From the NCBI RefSeq assembly GCF_019343105.1, contig NZ_CP073764.1, forward strand, positions 1,302,001 through 1,366,000: DNA of 64,000 nt, written 5' to 3'. Of the stretch, positions 19,737 through 27,977 are shown piece after piece (within the stretch, counting starts at the first letter, position 1; each line of letters begins with the position of its first letter). A program made the translations under genes and the position numbers. The notes below the pieces were generated by a model. That model searched no databases. It saw only the letters and a list, made by a program, of their open reading frames with translations, and was not told the origin of the DNA. The stretch comes from Methylovirgula sp. HY1 (lineage in GTDB: Bacteria; Pseudomonadota; Alphaproteobacteria; Rhizobiales; Beijerinckiaceae).

Positions 19737-20759
19737 ATGTTAGACCCAGCCTATTCATTCCTCCTCGACGAACGCAGCGACCCGGTTTCCGAAGCCGCGG
19801 ATTCGAGCGCATCCGTCTCGGTTGCCGCAACGGATGCGGCTCTGCTCGATGCCTATTCGCGCAGCGTTTCCGATGTCGTCGAATGTGTCGGCCCGAGCGT
19901 GGTGCGGCTCGACATTCGCCATGCCAACGGCAGCCGCGCCGGATCGGGCTCAGGCGTCATTGTTTCACCAGACGGGTTGATCCTGACCAACAGCCATGTC
20001 GTGCAAGGCGCCAAGCGCGCCGAAGTGACGACGCTCGACGGGCGCAGCCTTGCCGCGCGCATATTGGGCGATGATCCCGACACCGATCTCGCGCTGTTGC
20101 GCGTCGACGAGGCCGCGACGCTCCCCGCAGCGCGCCTCGGCGATTCGAAGCAATTGAAGCGCGGCGAAATCGCCATTGCGATCGGCAATCCGCTCGGTTT
20201 CGATGCAACGGTGACGGCCGGCGTCGTGTCGGCGCTCGGCCATTCGCTCAAGTCGAAATCCGGCCGCCTCATCGACGACGTCATCCAGACCGATGCGGCG
20301 CTCAATCCCGGAAATTCCGGCGGCCCGCTGGTCTCCTCGCGCGGCGAGGTCATCGGCATCAATACGGCGATGATCGCCGGCGCCCAGGGCATTTGTTTTG
20401 CCGTCGCCGCCAATACGGCGCGCTTCGTCCTCGGCGAAATTATCCGCCATGGCCGGGTCCGCCGTGCCTATCTCGGCGTCGGCGCCGGCACGATCGCGCT
20501 GCCGCGGCGGATTGCGCTGCGGCTCGGCCTCGCCCAGGCGACGGGGGCCACTGTGACCGCGGTCGAAGCCGGCGGCCCGGCCGATGAAGCTGGCCTGCTC
20601 ACCGGCGATATCCTCCTCGCCGTGGATGGCGCGCCGGTGACCGGCGCCGATGATCTGGTGCGCCTGCTCGATGCCGAAAAAATCGATCGGACCGTTCCCC
20701 TCGACGTGCTGCGCCGCTCCGACAAAAGACGGTTTTGGGTCGCCCTGCGGGAAAGGTGA
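19737..20759 (+). CDS. HtrA/DegP-like trypsin-type serine protease with PDZ domain, no visible export signal
   Basis: The product has 340 residues. The catalytic triad is complete: H87 in TNSHVV, D117 in DTDLALL and S194 in NPGNSGGPL. One PDZ domain covers the C-terminal ~90 residues (AYLGVGAGTIALPRRIA.., GGPADEAGLLTGDILLAVDG). Unlike DegP/DegS, no signal peptide or membrane anchor is seen at the N-terminus (MLDPAYSFLLDERSDPVSEA). The start at 19737 is supported by GGAGG ten bases upstream. It may act in the cytoplasm. A longer form from 19680 also lacks a good signal. Confidence 0.92.
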   Translation: MLDPAYSFLLDERSDPVSEAADSSASVSVAATDAALLDAYSRSVSDVVECVGPSVVRLDIRHANGSRAGSGSGVIVSPDGLILTNSHVVQGAKRAEVTTLDGRSLAARILGDDPDTDLALLRVDEAATLPAARLGDSKQLKRGEIAIAIGNPLGFDATVTAGVVSALGHSLKSKSGRLIDDVIQTDAALNPGNSGGPLVSSRGEVIGINTAMIAGAQGICFAVAANTARFVLGEIIRHGRVRRAYLGVGAGTIALPRRIALRLGLAQATGATVTAVEAGGPADEAGLLTGDILLAVDGAPVTGADDLVRLLDAEKIDRTVPLDVLRRSDKRRFWVALRER

Positions 20760-20771
20760 TCTGTCGCGCCA

Positions 20772-20908
20772 GAGAATGTTCTGGAAAGGTTGATCGGCTT
20801 TTCCGACATTTTAGACATCGGACATATCCGATGGGTCACCGAGGACATGCTCCAGCTTATTGATTTTTTAGCGCTTTCCGGCGGGATGTTCGATCCTGTC
20901 GGAAGATG
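20772..20908. repeat. Diverged copy of the dispersed palindromic repeat
   Basis: Contains GAATGTTCTGGAAAGGTTGA..CTTTTCCGAC, ATCGGACATATCCGAT, GACATGCTCCAGCTTATTGA and a last hairpin around CTTTCCGGCGGGATG..CTGTCGGAAG. The modules are in the same order as near 25.6 kb but more decayed. Confidence 0.7.
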
Positions 20909-21020
20909 CTCATCGCGCCGCCGCCGCGCGCCCGGTATTTAACTTGCACGGGCACCGCTAGCGGCGCGGGCGCATCCTGCGCGGGCGAAGCTTGCACAGC
21001 AGAATTGCGAGGAGAAGATT

Positions 21021-21794
21021 ATGGCCGAGGGGGCATTTATCGCGCTGACGGACCCGCCCGCCAAGAAAGACGAGGCCTATCACGATTGGTATGCCGGTTT
21101 CGTTCCCATGGTCATGGAGATCCCCGGCGTCCTCTCCGGGCGGCGCTATTCCCTCGCCCCGGATCAGATCGACACGCGGCCGGTCAATCTGTTTCTGACG
21201 ATCTTCGAACTCGACGACGTCGAGGCGGTCCGGCATCGCTTCGCCGAGCGCTTCGGCCTGCGCACCGCGACCGAAATGCTTCGCCTCGGCGAAGGCGTCG
21301 ATCAGCAGACGATCATGACGACCTTCTTCGAGAAGGTCTCGGATAAATTCGCGGGGCCTGGTCCCGAAGCACCGCTCGATCAACAAAGCATCATCGTCTC
21401 GCTGCTCTCTGTGCCGCTCGAGATTTTTCCGGGATTCATTGCCGCCTACCATGAAAATCGGCTGGCGGAACGCATGACCCGACCAGGGGTCATCTCCGGC
21501 CAGCTCTATCAGAAGAGCCAGCACCAGGTTCAAAACACGATCTATCCCTTCATCGCGCTCTATCACAGCGGTCAGGGCCAGGAACTTCTCTCGACCTGGC
21601 CGAAGCCGCCGACCAATTGGAAATCGATCGCCGCGGCGCGCGAGACCGATCCATCGCTGCGGCAAGGCGGGGCGCTTTACAATTCGGCGAACCGCGATTT
21701 CCTCTATGTGCCCTATGTCCGGCCGGAGCCGCCGCCGCCGCCGGCTCCAAAGGCAGCAGCCCCCGCCCCGGCGCCAGCGCCTAAGGCGGAGTGA
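21021..21794 (+). CDS. Unknown protein with two ferredoxin-like (dimeric alpha-beta barrel type) halves
   Basis: The product has 257 residues with a strong Shine-Dalgarno (GAGGAG) before the ATG. The first half (EGAFIALTDPPAKKDEAYHD, WYAGFVPMVMEIPGVLSGRR) and the second half (IIVSLLSVPLEIFPGFIAAY, ENRLAERMTRPGVISGQLYQ) share the order strand, helix with YHxWY/YHEN, then PGV-S-G-strand. This looks like an internal duplication of an EthD/ABM-type domain. The tail is Pro/Ala-rich (EPPPPPAPKAAAPAP) and probably disordered. No signal peptide. Function not recognised. Confidence 0.75.
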   Translation: MAEGAFIALTDPPAKKDEAYHDWYAGFVPMVMEIPGVLSGRRYSLAPDQIDTRPVNLFLTIFELDDVEAVRHRFAERFGLRTATEMLRLGEGVDQQTIMTTFFEKVSDKFAGPGPEAPLDQQSIIVSLLSVPLEIFPGFIAAYHENRLAERMTRPGVISGQLYQKSQHQVQNTIYPFIALYHSGQGQELLSTWPKPPTNWKSIAAARETDPSLRQGGALYNSANRDFLYVPYVRPEPPPPPAPKAAAPAPAPAPKAE

Positions 21795-21864
21795 ACCAGG
21801 AAATAGGCGTGCGCCGCCGATCACTTAGGCAGCGCATCGGCGCCCCGCATCTCGGCGCAATCAA

Positions 21865-21993
21865 TCAAGCCGGCGCCAAACCGGGCGCCGGCGCGTTTTG
21901 AACGGATGCGATGCCGGGAATATTATGATGCTCGGCGACCCAGAAGCGACGATAGTTCCAGTTTTCCGCATGTGCCGCGAGGCGCTCGATCAT
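21865..21993 (-). pseudogene. N-terminal fragment of a luciferase-like (LLM class) flavin-dependent monooxygenase
   Basis: The 42-residue frame reads [20 protein letters not shown] and then [14 protein letters not shown] before running into a palindrome and a stop. [14 protein letters not shown] is a hallmark of LLM-class oxidoreductases, where it sits 40-60 residues from the N-terminus. The rest of the ~330-residue enzyme is missing. The fragment begins 21 bp after the rhodanese stop with GGAG in front, so it may still be translated. I read it as a deletion remnant. Confidence 0.7.
21869..21900. terminator. GC-rich hairpin, possible bidirectional terminator
   Basis: GCCGGCGCC and GGCGCCGGC pair around a short AAACC-containing loop and are followed on the plus strand by GCGTTTTG. 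It lies between the unknown gene (plus strand) and the rhodanese/LLM remnant (minus strand), where both units should end. Confidence 0.5.
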
Positions 21994-22014
21994 GCGCTGC
22001 GAGGGCTCGTCTCC

Positions 22015-22338
22015 TCACTGCTCGACGGGCTCTCCCGCCGTCACCCAGCCTTGCATGCCGCCGGAATAATGCGCCCGGATGTCGTCGCGTCCGGCCGCCT
22101 GGGCCAGCTCCAGCGCCTTCAGCGACCGCACCCCGGAGCGGCATGAAAGAACGACCCGCTTTCCGGCCTCCTTCGGCAAGGCTGCGGGATCAAACCTCTG
22201 CAACGGATTGAGGATGGCGCCAGGAATGCGGCCAGCAGCATGTTCATGCGGCTCGCGCACATCGACCAGAAGGATCGTGCCGTCCGCAAGGCCGCACTTC
22301 AACTCCACGAGGCTCACAATTTCAACTATAGCACCCAT
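22015..22338 (-). CDS. Single-domain rhodanese
   Basis: The product has 107 residues. The rhodanese fold is shown by LLVDVREPHEHAAGRIPGA and the active-site loop VLSCRSGVRS, with the catalytic cysteine C66. The C-terminal GGMQGWVTAGEPVE is typical. It is a cytoplasmic sulfurtransferase that moves sulfane sulfur to an unknown acceptor. The LLM remnant follows it in the same direction. Confidence 0.92.
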   Translation of the reverse strand: MGAIVEIVSLVELKCGLADGTILLVDVREPHEHAAGRIPGAILNPLQRFDPAALPKEAGKRVVLSCRSGVRSLKALELAQAAGRDDIRAHYSGGMQGWVTAGEPVEQ

Positions 22339-22511
22339 TTTCGAAACCCATAGCTAGAACGCGGCTGATGCCGAAACATCGGGAAGGAATAGGCGCTGGT
22401 CCGCCGGGATACAAGAGCAGAGGCGAGACGAAGCTCAAGCGTCGCATATGGCGCACTGCACGGCTTGATCGTTTGCCGAGAGAGCCCATGGCTTGACGCA
22501 TTGCTGCCGAC

Positions 22512-23477
22512 ATGGGCATGAAACGTCAGACGAGACCACGGGTCGCACCTGCCCCGGAGCCCCACTTGCGCCGCAAATATTATGTGCTGGACGTCTTCAG
22601 CGACCGGGCGCTCAGCGGCAATCCGCTTGCGGCGATGGTCGATTGCGATGGGCTCGAAACCGAAGCGATGCAAAAAATCGCCGCCGAGTTCAACCTTTCG
22701 GAGACGATTTTCATCCTCGCCCCACGCGACCCGGTGAACACGGCAAGGCTACGCATTTTCACGCCGCAGGCTGAACTCCCCTTCGCCGGCCATCCGACCG
22801 TCGGCGGCGCCATCCTGGTTGCCGAGCTGCGTGCCGCAGCGCTGCTCAGGGCACAAGATCTCCGTGTCGTTCTCGAAGAAAACATCGGCACCATTACCTG
22901 TACCGTCAGTCATCGGCCCAATAGCGCGCGGCGCGCGCATTTCATCATGCCGAAGCTGCCCGCCCGGATCGGCTTGCCACAAGACAAGGATCGGCTTGCC
23001 GCCGCGCTCGGGCTGAATGCGGCCGAGATCGGCTTCGATCGCCACGTTCCAACGGTCTATTCGGCCGGCCTTCCCTTCACCTTCGTGCCGATCATCAACC
23101 GCGCTGCCTTAGCGCGCGCCAAGCCGCGGCTCGATCTTTTTGACTTGGCTTTTGGCTCCGGTGCGCCCGGCGCCGCCTATCTCTATACGCGCGAGACCGT
23201 CGACGAAGCGCATGATTTCCACGCCCGCATGTTCGCGCCAAGCTGGGGCGTTAGCGAAGATCCCGCCACGGGAGCGGCAGCGGCCGCCTTCACCGGAGTC
23301 CTCATGGCTTTCGAGAAAGTCCCTGACGGCAGCCATGCGCTCGCCATCGAACAGGGCTATGAACTCGGACGCCCAAGCCTGATCACGCTCACTCTCGATG
23401 TCGAGCAATCCGTGCTCGTCGAAGCCTCGATCGGCGGTGCCGCCGTGATCGTTGCAGAAGGCACGCTCGATCTATGA
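22512..23477 (+). CDS. PhzF-family isomerase-like protein
   Basis: The product has 321 residues in two similar halves, as in PhzF/YddE. The conserved segments are YYVLDVFSDRALSGNPLAA, FNLSETIF with the catalytic glutamate E64, LRIFTPQAELPFAGHPTVG, and WGVSEDPATGAAAAAF. PhzF converts DHHA in phenazine synthesis, but most homologues outside phenazine clusters have unknown substrates and no phenazine genes are nearby. A start at 22518 (second ATG) is equally possible. Confidence 0.9.
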   Translation: MGMKRQTRPRVAPAPEPHLRRKYYVLDVFSDRALSGNPLAAMVDCDGLETEAMQKIAAEFNLSETIFILAPRDPVNTARLRIFTPQAELPFAGHPTVGGAILVAELRAAALLRAQDLRVVLEENIGTITCTVSHRPNSARRAHFIMPKLPARIGLPQDKDRLAAALGLNAAEIGFDRHVPTVYSAGLPFTFVPIINRAALARAKPRLDLFDLAFGSGAPGAAYLYTRETVDEAHDFHARMFAPSWGVSEDPATGAAAAAFTGVLMAFEKVPDGSHALAIEQGYELGRPSLITLTLDVEQSVLVEASIGGAAVIVAEGTLDL

Positions 23478-23496
23478 GCTTTCGCGAGCCACGCTT

Positions 23497-24237
23497 TTGA
23501 CCGCATCGCCGCGCTGGCCGACGCGTATCGAGCCGATCGCCGACATCTCCTACCGGCTGGCGCAGGCCCATATTTGGTCCTTCGAAACCGCTTATGCCGC
23601 CGAGATCGAGGCGCATTGGCGGCGCCGCCTCGGGCAAAATCCGCATCTCTTCAACGGCCGCATTCTGCTCATGCACCAATCGGAAATATCGGAGGCCGAC
23701 GGCGCGCAGCGGCTCTCGGGCCACTGTTTCCTCGCTGATTATAAATCCTTCATCGCCTGGAGCGACCTAGGCTATCCGGATGAGACGATCACCAATGTCT
23801 TCGCCTTGGCGGCGCTACGGTCCGCCGACGGCGCCTTTCTGCTCGGCGAGATGGGCCCGAAAACCGCGAATGCCGGGCGCCTCTATTTTCCGGCCGGAAC
23901 GCCCGATCCGAGTGATCTCAAAGGCGCCATGCTCGATCTCGAAAGCAATGTCCTGCGCGAATTGAAGGAAGAGACCAACCTCGGCCGCAATGAACTGCTG
24001 GTCGATCCCGGTTGGACCGTCGTCTTTCAAGGCCCTTTCGCCGCCTGCATGAAAACCATTCGCTCAGCCCTGTCCGCCGCCGAACTTGTTGCCCGCGTCA
24101 ACGGCTTCCTCGCGCAGGAAAGAGATCCGGAACTGGCGCGCGTAAAGCCGGTCTTCGCGCCAGCCGATCTCGAACCAAACCGCATGCCCGATTTCATGCT
24201 CGCCTATCTAAGCCATATATGGGCGCAAAAAGCGTGA
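23497..24237 (+). CDS. Nudix hydrolase
   Basis: The product has about 246 residues. The Nudix box is clear: FPAGTPDPSDLKGAMLDLES followed by NVLRELKEETNLG. The N-terminal part (YRLAQAHIWSFETAYAAEIE, LFNGRILLMHQSE) is typical of a subgroup in Hyphomicrobiales with a 90-residue leader domain. The start is unclear: TTG at 23497 gives a gene just after phzF, and TTG at 23452 would overlap phzF by 26 bp. No ATG fits. The substrate is not known. Confidence 0.85.
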   Translation: MTASPRWPTRIEPIADISYRLAQAHIWSFETAYAAEIEAHWRRRLGQNPHLFNGRILLMHQSEISEADGAQRLSGHCFLADYKSFIAWSDLGYPDETITNVFALAALRSADGAFLLGEMGPKTANAGRLYFPAGTPDPSDLKGAMLDLESNVLRELKEETNLGRNELLVDPGWTVVFQGPFAACMKTIRSALSAAELVARVNGFLAQERDPELARVKPVFAPADLEPNRMPDFMLAYLSHIWAQKA

Positions 24238-24274
24238 CGGGCCGGCCCGCATTTCGCTTTCACGCTGCGCCGTC

Positions 24275-24613
24275 TCACACATGATAGCCATGGCGGACCT
24301 CCGACTGATGCACGAGCCCGAGCGCCTCACGGTCGTGTCCCGCGGCGCATGCCGAGGCCGCCTGGGTAAGCTCGGTCTCGATCTGGGCATAGACTTTTTG
24401 CTCGACATTGCCGGTCGAGTCATCGGTGGCAAGCACGGACTGATAGTGATGGATCTTTGCCGTGCAAGCGGCCCCGGCCGGCAGATTCGCGAATTTGGCG
24501 GCGGCAGGCGCTGGCGGCGGGGGCGGAACTGACGCAACTGGCGTTCCTTGATTGCAGCCGCACAACATGAACGCGGCCGCATAGGAGCCAATGAGCAGAC
24601 GCTTGGTTTGCAT
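24275..24613 (-). CDS. Small predicted lipoprotein
   Basis: The product has 112 residues with a strong ribosome binding site (AAGGGGGG). The signal peptide ends in the lipobox MLCGC. A Pro-rich spacer (SVPPPPPAPAAA) leads to a domain with two cysteines (AGAACTAKIHHY and AASACAAGHD), probably a disulfide. A His at the end (RHGYHV) is noted. No family is recognised. It is convergent with the Nudix gene. Confidence 0.78.
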   Translation of the reverse strand: MQTKRLLIGSYAAAFMLCGCNQGTPVASVPPPPPAPAAAKFANLPAGAACTAKIHHYQSVLATDDSTGNVEQKVYAQIETELTQAASACAAGHDREALGLVHQSEVRHGYHV

Positions 24614-24779
24614 GACGATCCCCCCTTTGCTGCAAGTGACGTATGGTAGCGGGCGACCGCATCGGGCCGCAAGTGATCCTTTGCGAGATCGCAACAGCCC
24701 TGCCCCGAAATGGGTTCTTCGCCTTTACCGGAAAGTGCCCTAACTATGCTGCACAGCTGTCTTTTTGACTGAGGAATAA

Positions 24780-25514
24780 ATGCAAAAGGTCAAATACAGA
24801 ACCATAAACACGGGCCTGAAACCGCGGCGGACCAAGCTCGAAGTGCCAGGCTGGGGAGGCGAGTCGCAGCCGCGCGCCGACGGCTCACACGAACAGCCCT
24901 GGCATTGCCTCCCCTTCGCCGAAAGCGCGCGCTACGGCATCGAACTTTTCTATCCGTTTGCGAACGAACTGCATGTGCATATGCGCAACGGCAGCCTCGT
25001 CCTCGAGGGCGATTTCGGACCCGATCCGGGCACCGGCGTCCAATGGCCTCCGTTCCGCACTTTCGGCGAAACCTATTACACATATCAAATATTGCTCGAC
25101 CTGAAGGTAGACCCCGACTGGGCGATCCGAACCGAGCCGCATCCGCGCTTTTACACCGACCCGACCGATACGGTACCGATCGCCGTGCCTGCCTTGATCA
25201 GGCATTGGTGGCCGATGATCTTCTTTATCGTCTTCAAGTCGCCGGCCGAAGGCCGCACCCATATTTTCCGACCGGGCGAGCCCATGGCGCAAATCATCGT
25301 CATTCCGGCCGAGGCTGATTTCGAACTCGTCGTCATGGACGAGGACGAGGCCGCCGAACGCGAGCTGCAAGCCCGCAGAATTCACAGGAGCCGCGATACG
25401 CTCGCGACAAAGACGGAGTGGACATCCTCCACGAACACCGTGTTCGACGGGACCTATCGACACATTCTGAGCGCTGCGAAAGCACGCGAAAAAAACCGTC
25501 CGGACGGCGGGTAG
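24780..25514 (+). CDS. DUF6065-like protein
   Basis: The product has 244 residues with no signal peptide. Features are PWHCLPFAESARYGIELFYP, PPFRTFGETYYTYQILLDLK, PHPRFYTDPTDTVPIAVPAL and FRPGEPMAQIIVIPAEADFE, which I associate with DUF6065. Aromatic residues are frequent and the fold is probably all-beta, with a helical C-terminus rich in charged residues. The function is unknown. The gene stands alone. Confidence 0.72.
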   Translation: MQKVKYRTINTGLKPRRTKLEVPGWGGESQPRADGSHEQPWHCLPFAESARYGIELFYPFANELHVHMRNGSLVLEGDFGPDPGTGVQWPPFRTFGETYYTYQILLDLKVDPDWAIRTEPHPRFYTDPTDTVPIAVPALIRHWWPMIFFIVFKSPAEGRTHIFRPGEPMAQIIVIPAEADFELVVMDEDEAAERELQARRIHRSRDTLATKTEWTSSTNTVFDGTYRHILSAAKAREKNRPDGG

Positions 25515-25542
25515 GAACCGCAGAACAAACGCGCGATTCGCC

Positions 25543-25730
25543 TAGAGCATGTTCCAGAAAAGTTGATCGACTTTTCTGATATTTTAGAACTCGGATATAT
25601 CCGATGTCTCATTTTTTAGAACTCGGATATATCCGAGTTCTCATTGATGAGACCATGCTCCAGCTTATTGATTCGGAGCATTTTTCCTCTCGATCGGGTG
25701 AGTCCACCCGATCCGAAAATGCTCTAAAAA
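25543..25730. repeat. Full-length mosaic copy of the dispersed repeat
   Basis: Modules in order: GAGCATGTTCCAGAAAAGTT/ACTTTTCTG; two copies of the palindrome AACTCGGATATATCCGA (about 25588-25605 and 25619-25640, the second a perfect GAACTCGGATATATCCGAGT); CATGCTCCAGCTTATTGATT; and the hairpin CGATCGGGTG-agtc-CACCCGATC flanked by GAGCATTTTTC and GAAAATGCTC. This is the most complete copy in the window. Confidence 0.88.
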
Positions 25731-25731
25731 A

Positions 25732-25765
25732 AACGACGGGGCCTTACGGACACCGTCGTTTTTTC
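25732..25765 (+). terminator. Intrinsic terminator
   Basis: AACGACGG and CCGTCGTT pair around a 13-base loop and are followed by TTTTCG. The A-run before it makes it potentially bidirectional. It would end transcription of the DUF6065-like gene on the plus strand and possibly of the His-rich gene on the minus strand. Confidence 0.75.
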
Positions 25766-25784
25766 GTCCATTTCGGATCGGCTA

Positions 25785-25890
25785 AAACATGTTCCAGAAA
25801 AGTTGATCGCCTTTTCTGTTTTAGACATCGGACATATCCGAGTTCTAATTAATGAGAACATGCTCCAACTTATTGGTTTTGGGCGAGTGC
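25785..25890. repeat. Second copy of the dispersed repeat in the same gap
   Basis: AACATGTTCCAGAAAAGTTG..CTTTTCTG, ACATCGGACATATCCGAGTT and AGAACATGCTCCAACTTATT occur in the usual order; the last (CGATCGGGTG) hairpin is missing. Confidence 0.8.
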
Positions 25891-25929
25891 CAAGAGTATC
25901 ATGTGCTGGATACTACGCCTCGGGAGCCG

Positions 25930-26283
25930 TTACCAGCCGTTACCCCAATAGCCGTTGTGATGGTGATGGTGGTGGTGATGCCCATAGCCGTAGCCATTAC
26001 CATAGCCATAACCATTGCCGCCCCAATAGCCATTATGGTGGTGGTGATGATGGTGGTGATCCTGCCCATAATATTGGACCTTCTGCGCGCGCGCCGGGCG
26101 CGGTGCCGCGTCGATGGCGCGAAGGACCGACACTGCGTTCGGAATCGGCTCGAGCAGGTCACCGTAGGACTGCACGTTGAGAACTTCAGTCGCGCTCGGC
26201 GTTGCGGCAGGCTGAGCCCGCACGGCTTGTGGCGCGACCAGCGCCGTCATTGCACCGATCAATCCGATTATCTTCCGATACAT
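25930..26283 (-). CDS. Small exported histidine-rich protein
   Basis: The product has 117 residues. A signal peptide (KIIGLIGAMTALVAPQAVRA) is followed by a short linker domain, and the last ~45 residues are two runs of eight histidines, each followed by NGYWG. A Gly/Tyr-rich spacer (GNGYGYGNGYGYG) separates them. The arrangement suggests periplasmic binding or buffering of Ni, Zn, Cu or Co; this is inference from composition. No metal transporter lies next to it. Confidence 0.85.
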   Translation of the reverse strand: MYRKIIGLIGAMTALVAPQAVRAQPAATPSATEVLNVQSYGDLLEPIPNAVSVLRAIDAAPRPARAQKVQYYGQDHHHHHHHHNGYWGGNGYGYGNGYGYGHHHHHHHHNGYWGNGW

Positions 26284-26882
26284 ATTTTATCTCCCAACTA
26301 AGCCGCTTCGAGCAATCGGCCCGCACCCAACTGCGCGCGCCGCCAGCGGCGATGTAAAAAAAGCCAATTCATAGGCGCGGCAGGGGTTCCCCCGCCGCTG
26401 TTTCTACCAACTCGTCCCTCCGCCGAAACACCATCGCTGCCGAGCAACCGTCTGGCCGCAACCCCCACTTGTGTGAATGGGTCCAGACATCGCAGACTCT
26501 TCGAACGAAGCGCATCGGCCATGACAACGATGGCCTGACGCACAAGCTTGAGAAGGTCCGCGTCCTCATACGCTTGAACGCTTCCAGTCTATACTCAAAG
26601 GCCGATGAACTCTCAATGAATAACCGATAAACCATCGACAAGGACGGAGCGATAAATCGGGCCGTGCAACATTGCCCATTCCGCGTTTCAACGAATTTTA
26701 GGATTTGTGCCGCAGCGATCGCCCGAGAAACTCACTCAAATCCGAGCGGAATTGCACACGCGATCGGAAGACGGAAGGGGACACCGTCACGCCACATGAG
26801 GCGCCATCGCAAGAGCCCGTGCTATGCAAAGGCCATCTTAATCCTGCCGCGCGTCCATCGCCATCATCAAGGAAGCCGCGCT
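26284..26882. other. Intergenic stretch of about 600 bp
   Basis: This separates the His-rich gene (leftward) from the Ntn hydrolase gene (rightward). Short open frames exist on the minus strand (26298-26641), but their composition and lack of a binding site argue against them. The upstream part of the Ntn-hydrolase frame (26664-26882) is open but has no signal peptide or family character. Confidence 0.5.
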
Positions 26883-27977
26883 ATGAAGTCGTCGAAGCTG
26901 ACCGCCCTGCTCCTCTCCACCGCGATGATCGCCGCGCCTATGGTCGACACGGCGATTGCCTGCACGCGAACCCTGTTCGTCGGCGCCGACAATCTTGTTC
27001 TCACGGGACGCAACATGGATTGGGAAGAAGACATGTCTTCCAATCTCTGGGCCTTTCCGGCCGGCATGCAGCGCGACGGCGCGGCTGGATCCAAATCGAT
27101 TCGTTGGACGTCCAAATATGGCAGCGTCATTACATCGAGCTATGAAGTCGGCACGGGCGACGGCATGAACGAGAAGGGATTGGTCGCCAATCTCCTTTAT
27201 CTCGCGGAATCCGATTATGGAAAGCCCGACGACAGCAAACCCTATCTGTCCATTGCCGCATGGGGACAATATGCGCTGGACAATTATGCCACGGTGAACG
27301 AAGCCGTCGAAGCGCTCGCGAAAGAGCCCTTCAACCTCCTGGCGCCAAGCCTGCCCAATGGCGCCAAGGCCGTGCTGCATTTGGCCCTATCGGATGCGTC
27401 CGGGGATTCTGCGATTTTCGAATATGTCGATGGCAAGCTCGTCATCCATCACGGCAAGCAATATCGCGTGATGACGAATTCGCCGGTCTATGATCAGCAG
27501 CTCGCGCTGAACGCCTATTGGAAAAATATCGGCGGCACGGTCTTCCTGCCGGGCACGAGCCGCGCGTCGGATCGCTTCGCCCGCGCATCCTTCTTGCTGA
27601 GCGCGATCCCGACAAAAGCCGATCCGCATTTCATCAAAAGTGTGCCCGATCAATCCTTCACCTATCAAGCGGTGGCGGAAGTCATGAGCGTGCAGCGGGC
27701 CGTCAGCGTGCCTCTCGGCGTCACGACACCGGACCACCCGAACATTGCCTCGACGCTCTGGCGCACGGTGTCGGACCAGAAGCATCTGGTCTATTATTTC
27801 GACTCCGCCACGCGGCCTAATACTTTCTGGGTCTCTTTGGCCAGGCTCGATCTGAAAGCCGGCGCGCCGGTGAAAAAACTCACGATCCAGGACGGCGAAG
27901 TCTTCTCCGGCGAGACGGCCGACCGGTTCAAGCCGGCCAAAGCGTTCAAATTCCTGGCTGCGACACCGAATATTTAG
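26883..27977 (+). CDS. Exported linear-amide C-N hydrolase (choloylglycine/penicillin V acylase family)
   Basis: The product has 364 residues. A signal peptide ends right before the nucleophile: TAIA then CTRTLFVG, with C27 as the predicted N-terminal nucleophile after cleavage (Ntn fold). Supporting motifs are LTGRNMDWEEDMSSNLWAFP, GDGMNEKGLVANLLYLAE, MTNSPVYDQQLALN and RASFLLSAIP. Relatives cleave bile-salt amides, penicillin V or N-acyl homoserine lactones. In an environmental Alphaproteobacterium an acyl-amide or quorum-signal substrate is more likely, but that is inference. AAGGAAG before 26883 supports the start. Confidence 0.9.
   Translation: MKSSKLTALLLSTAMIAAPMVDTAIACTRTLFVGADNLVLTGRNMDWEEDMSSNLWAFPAGMQRDGAAGSKSIRWTSKYGSVITSSYEVGTGDGMNEKGLVANLLYLAESDYGKPDDSKPYLSIAAWGQYALDNYATVNEAVEALAKEPFNLLAPSLPNGAKAVLHLALSDASGDSAIFEYVDGKLVIHHGKQYRVMTNSPVYDQQLALNAYWKNIGGTVFLPGTSRASDRFARASFLLSAIPTKADPHFIKSVPDQSFTYQAVAEVMSVQRAVSVPLGVTTPDHPNIASTLWRTVSDQKHLVYYFDSATRPNTFWVSLARLDLKAGAPVKKLTIQDGEVFSGETADRFKPAKAFKFLAATPNI

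Larger units (their letters stand above)
25515..25929. other. Repeat-filled gap
   Basis: The 415 bp between the DUF6065-like gene and the His-rich gene consist almost wholly of two copies of the dispersed repeat with an intrinsic terminator between them, each listed separately. No gene is present. Confidence 0.75.

Noticed and set aside
22512-24237. Phenazine or antibiotic gene cluster because of phzF
   Set aside because: No other biosynthetic genes are present; isolated phzF-like genes are common.
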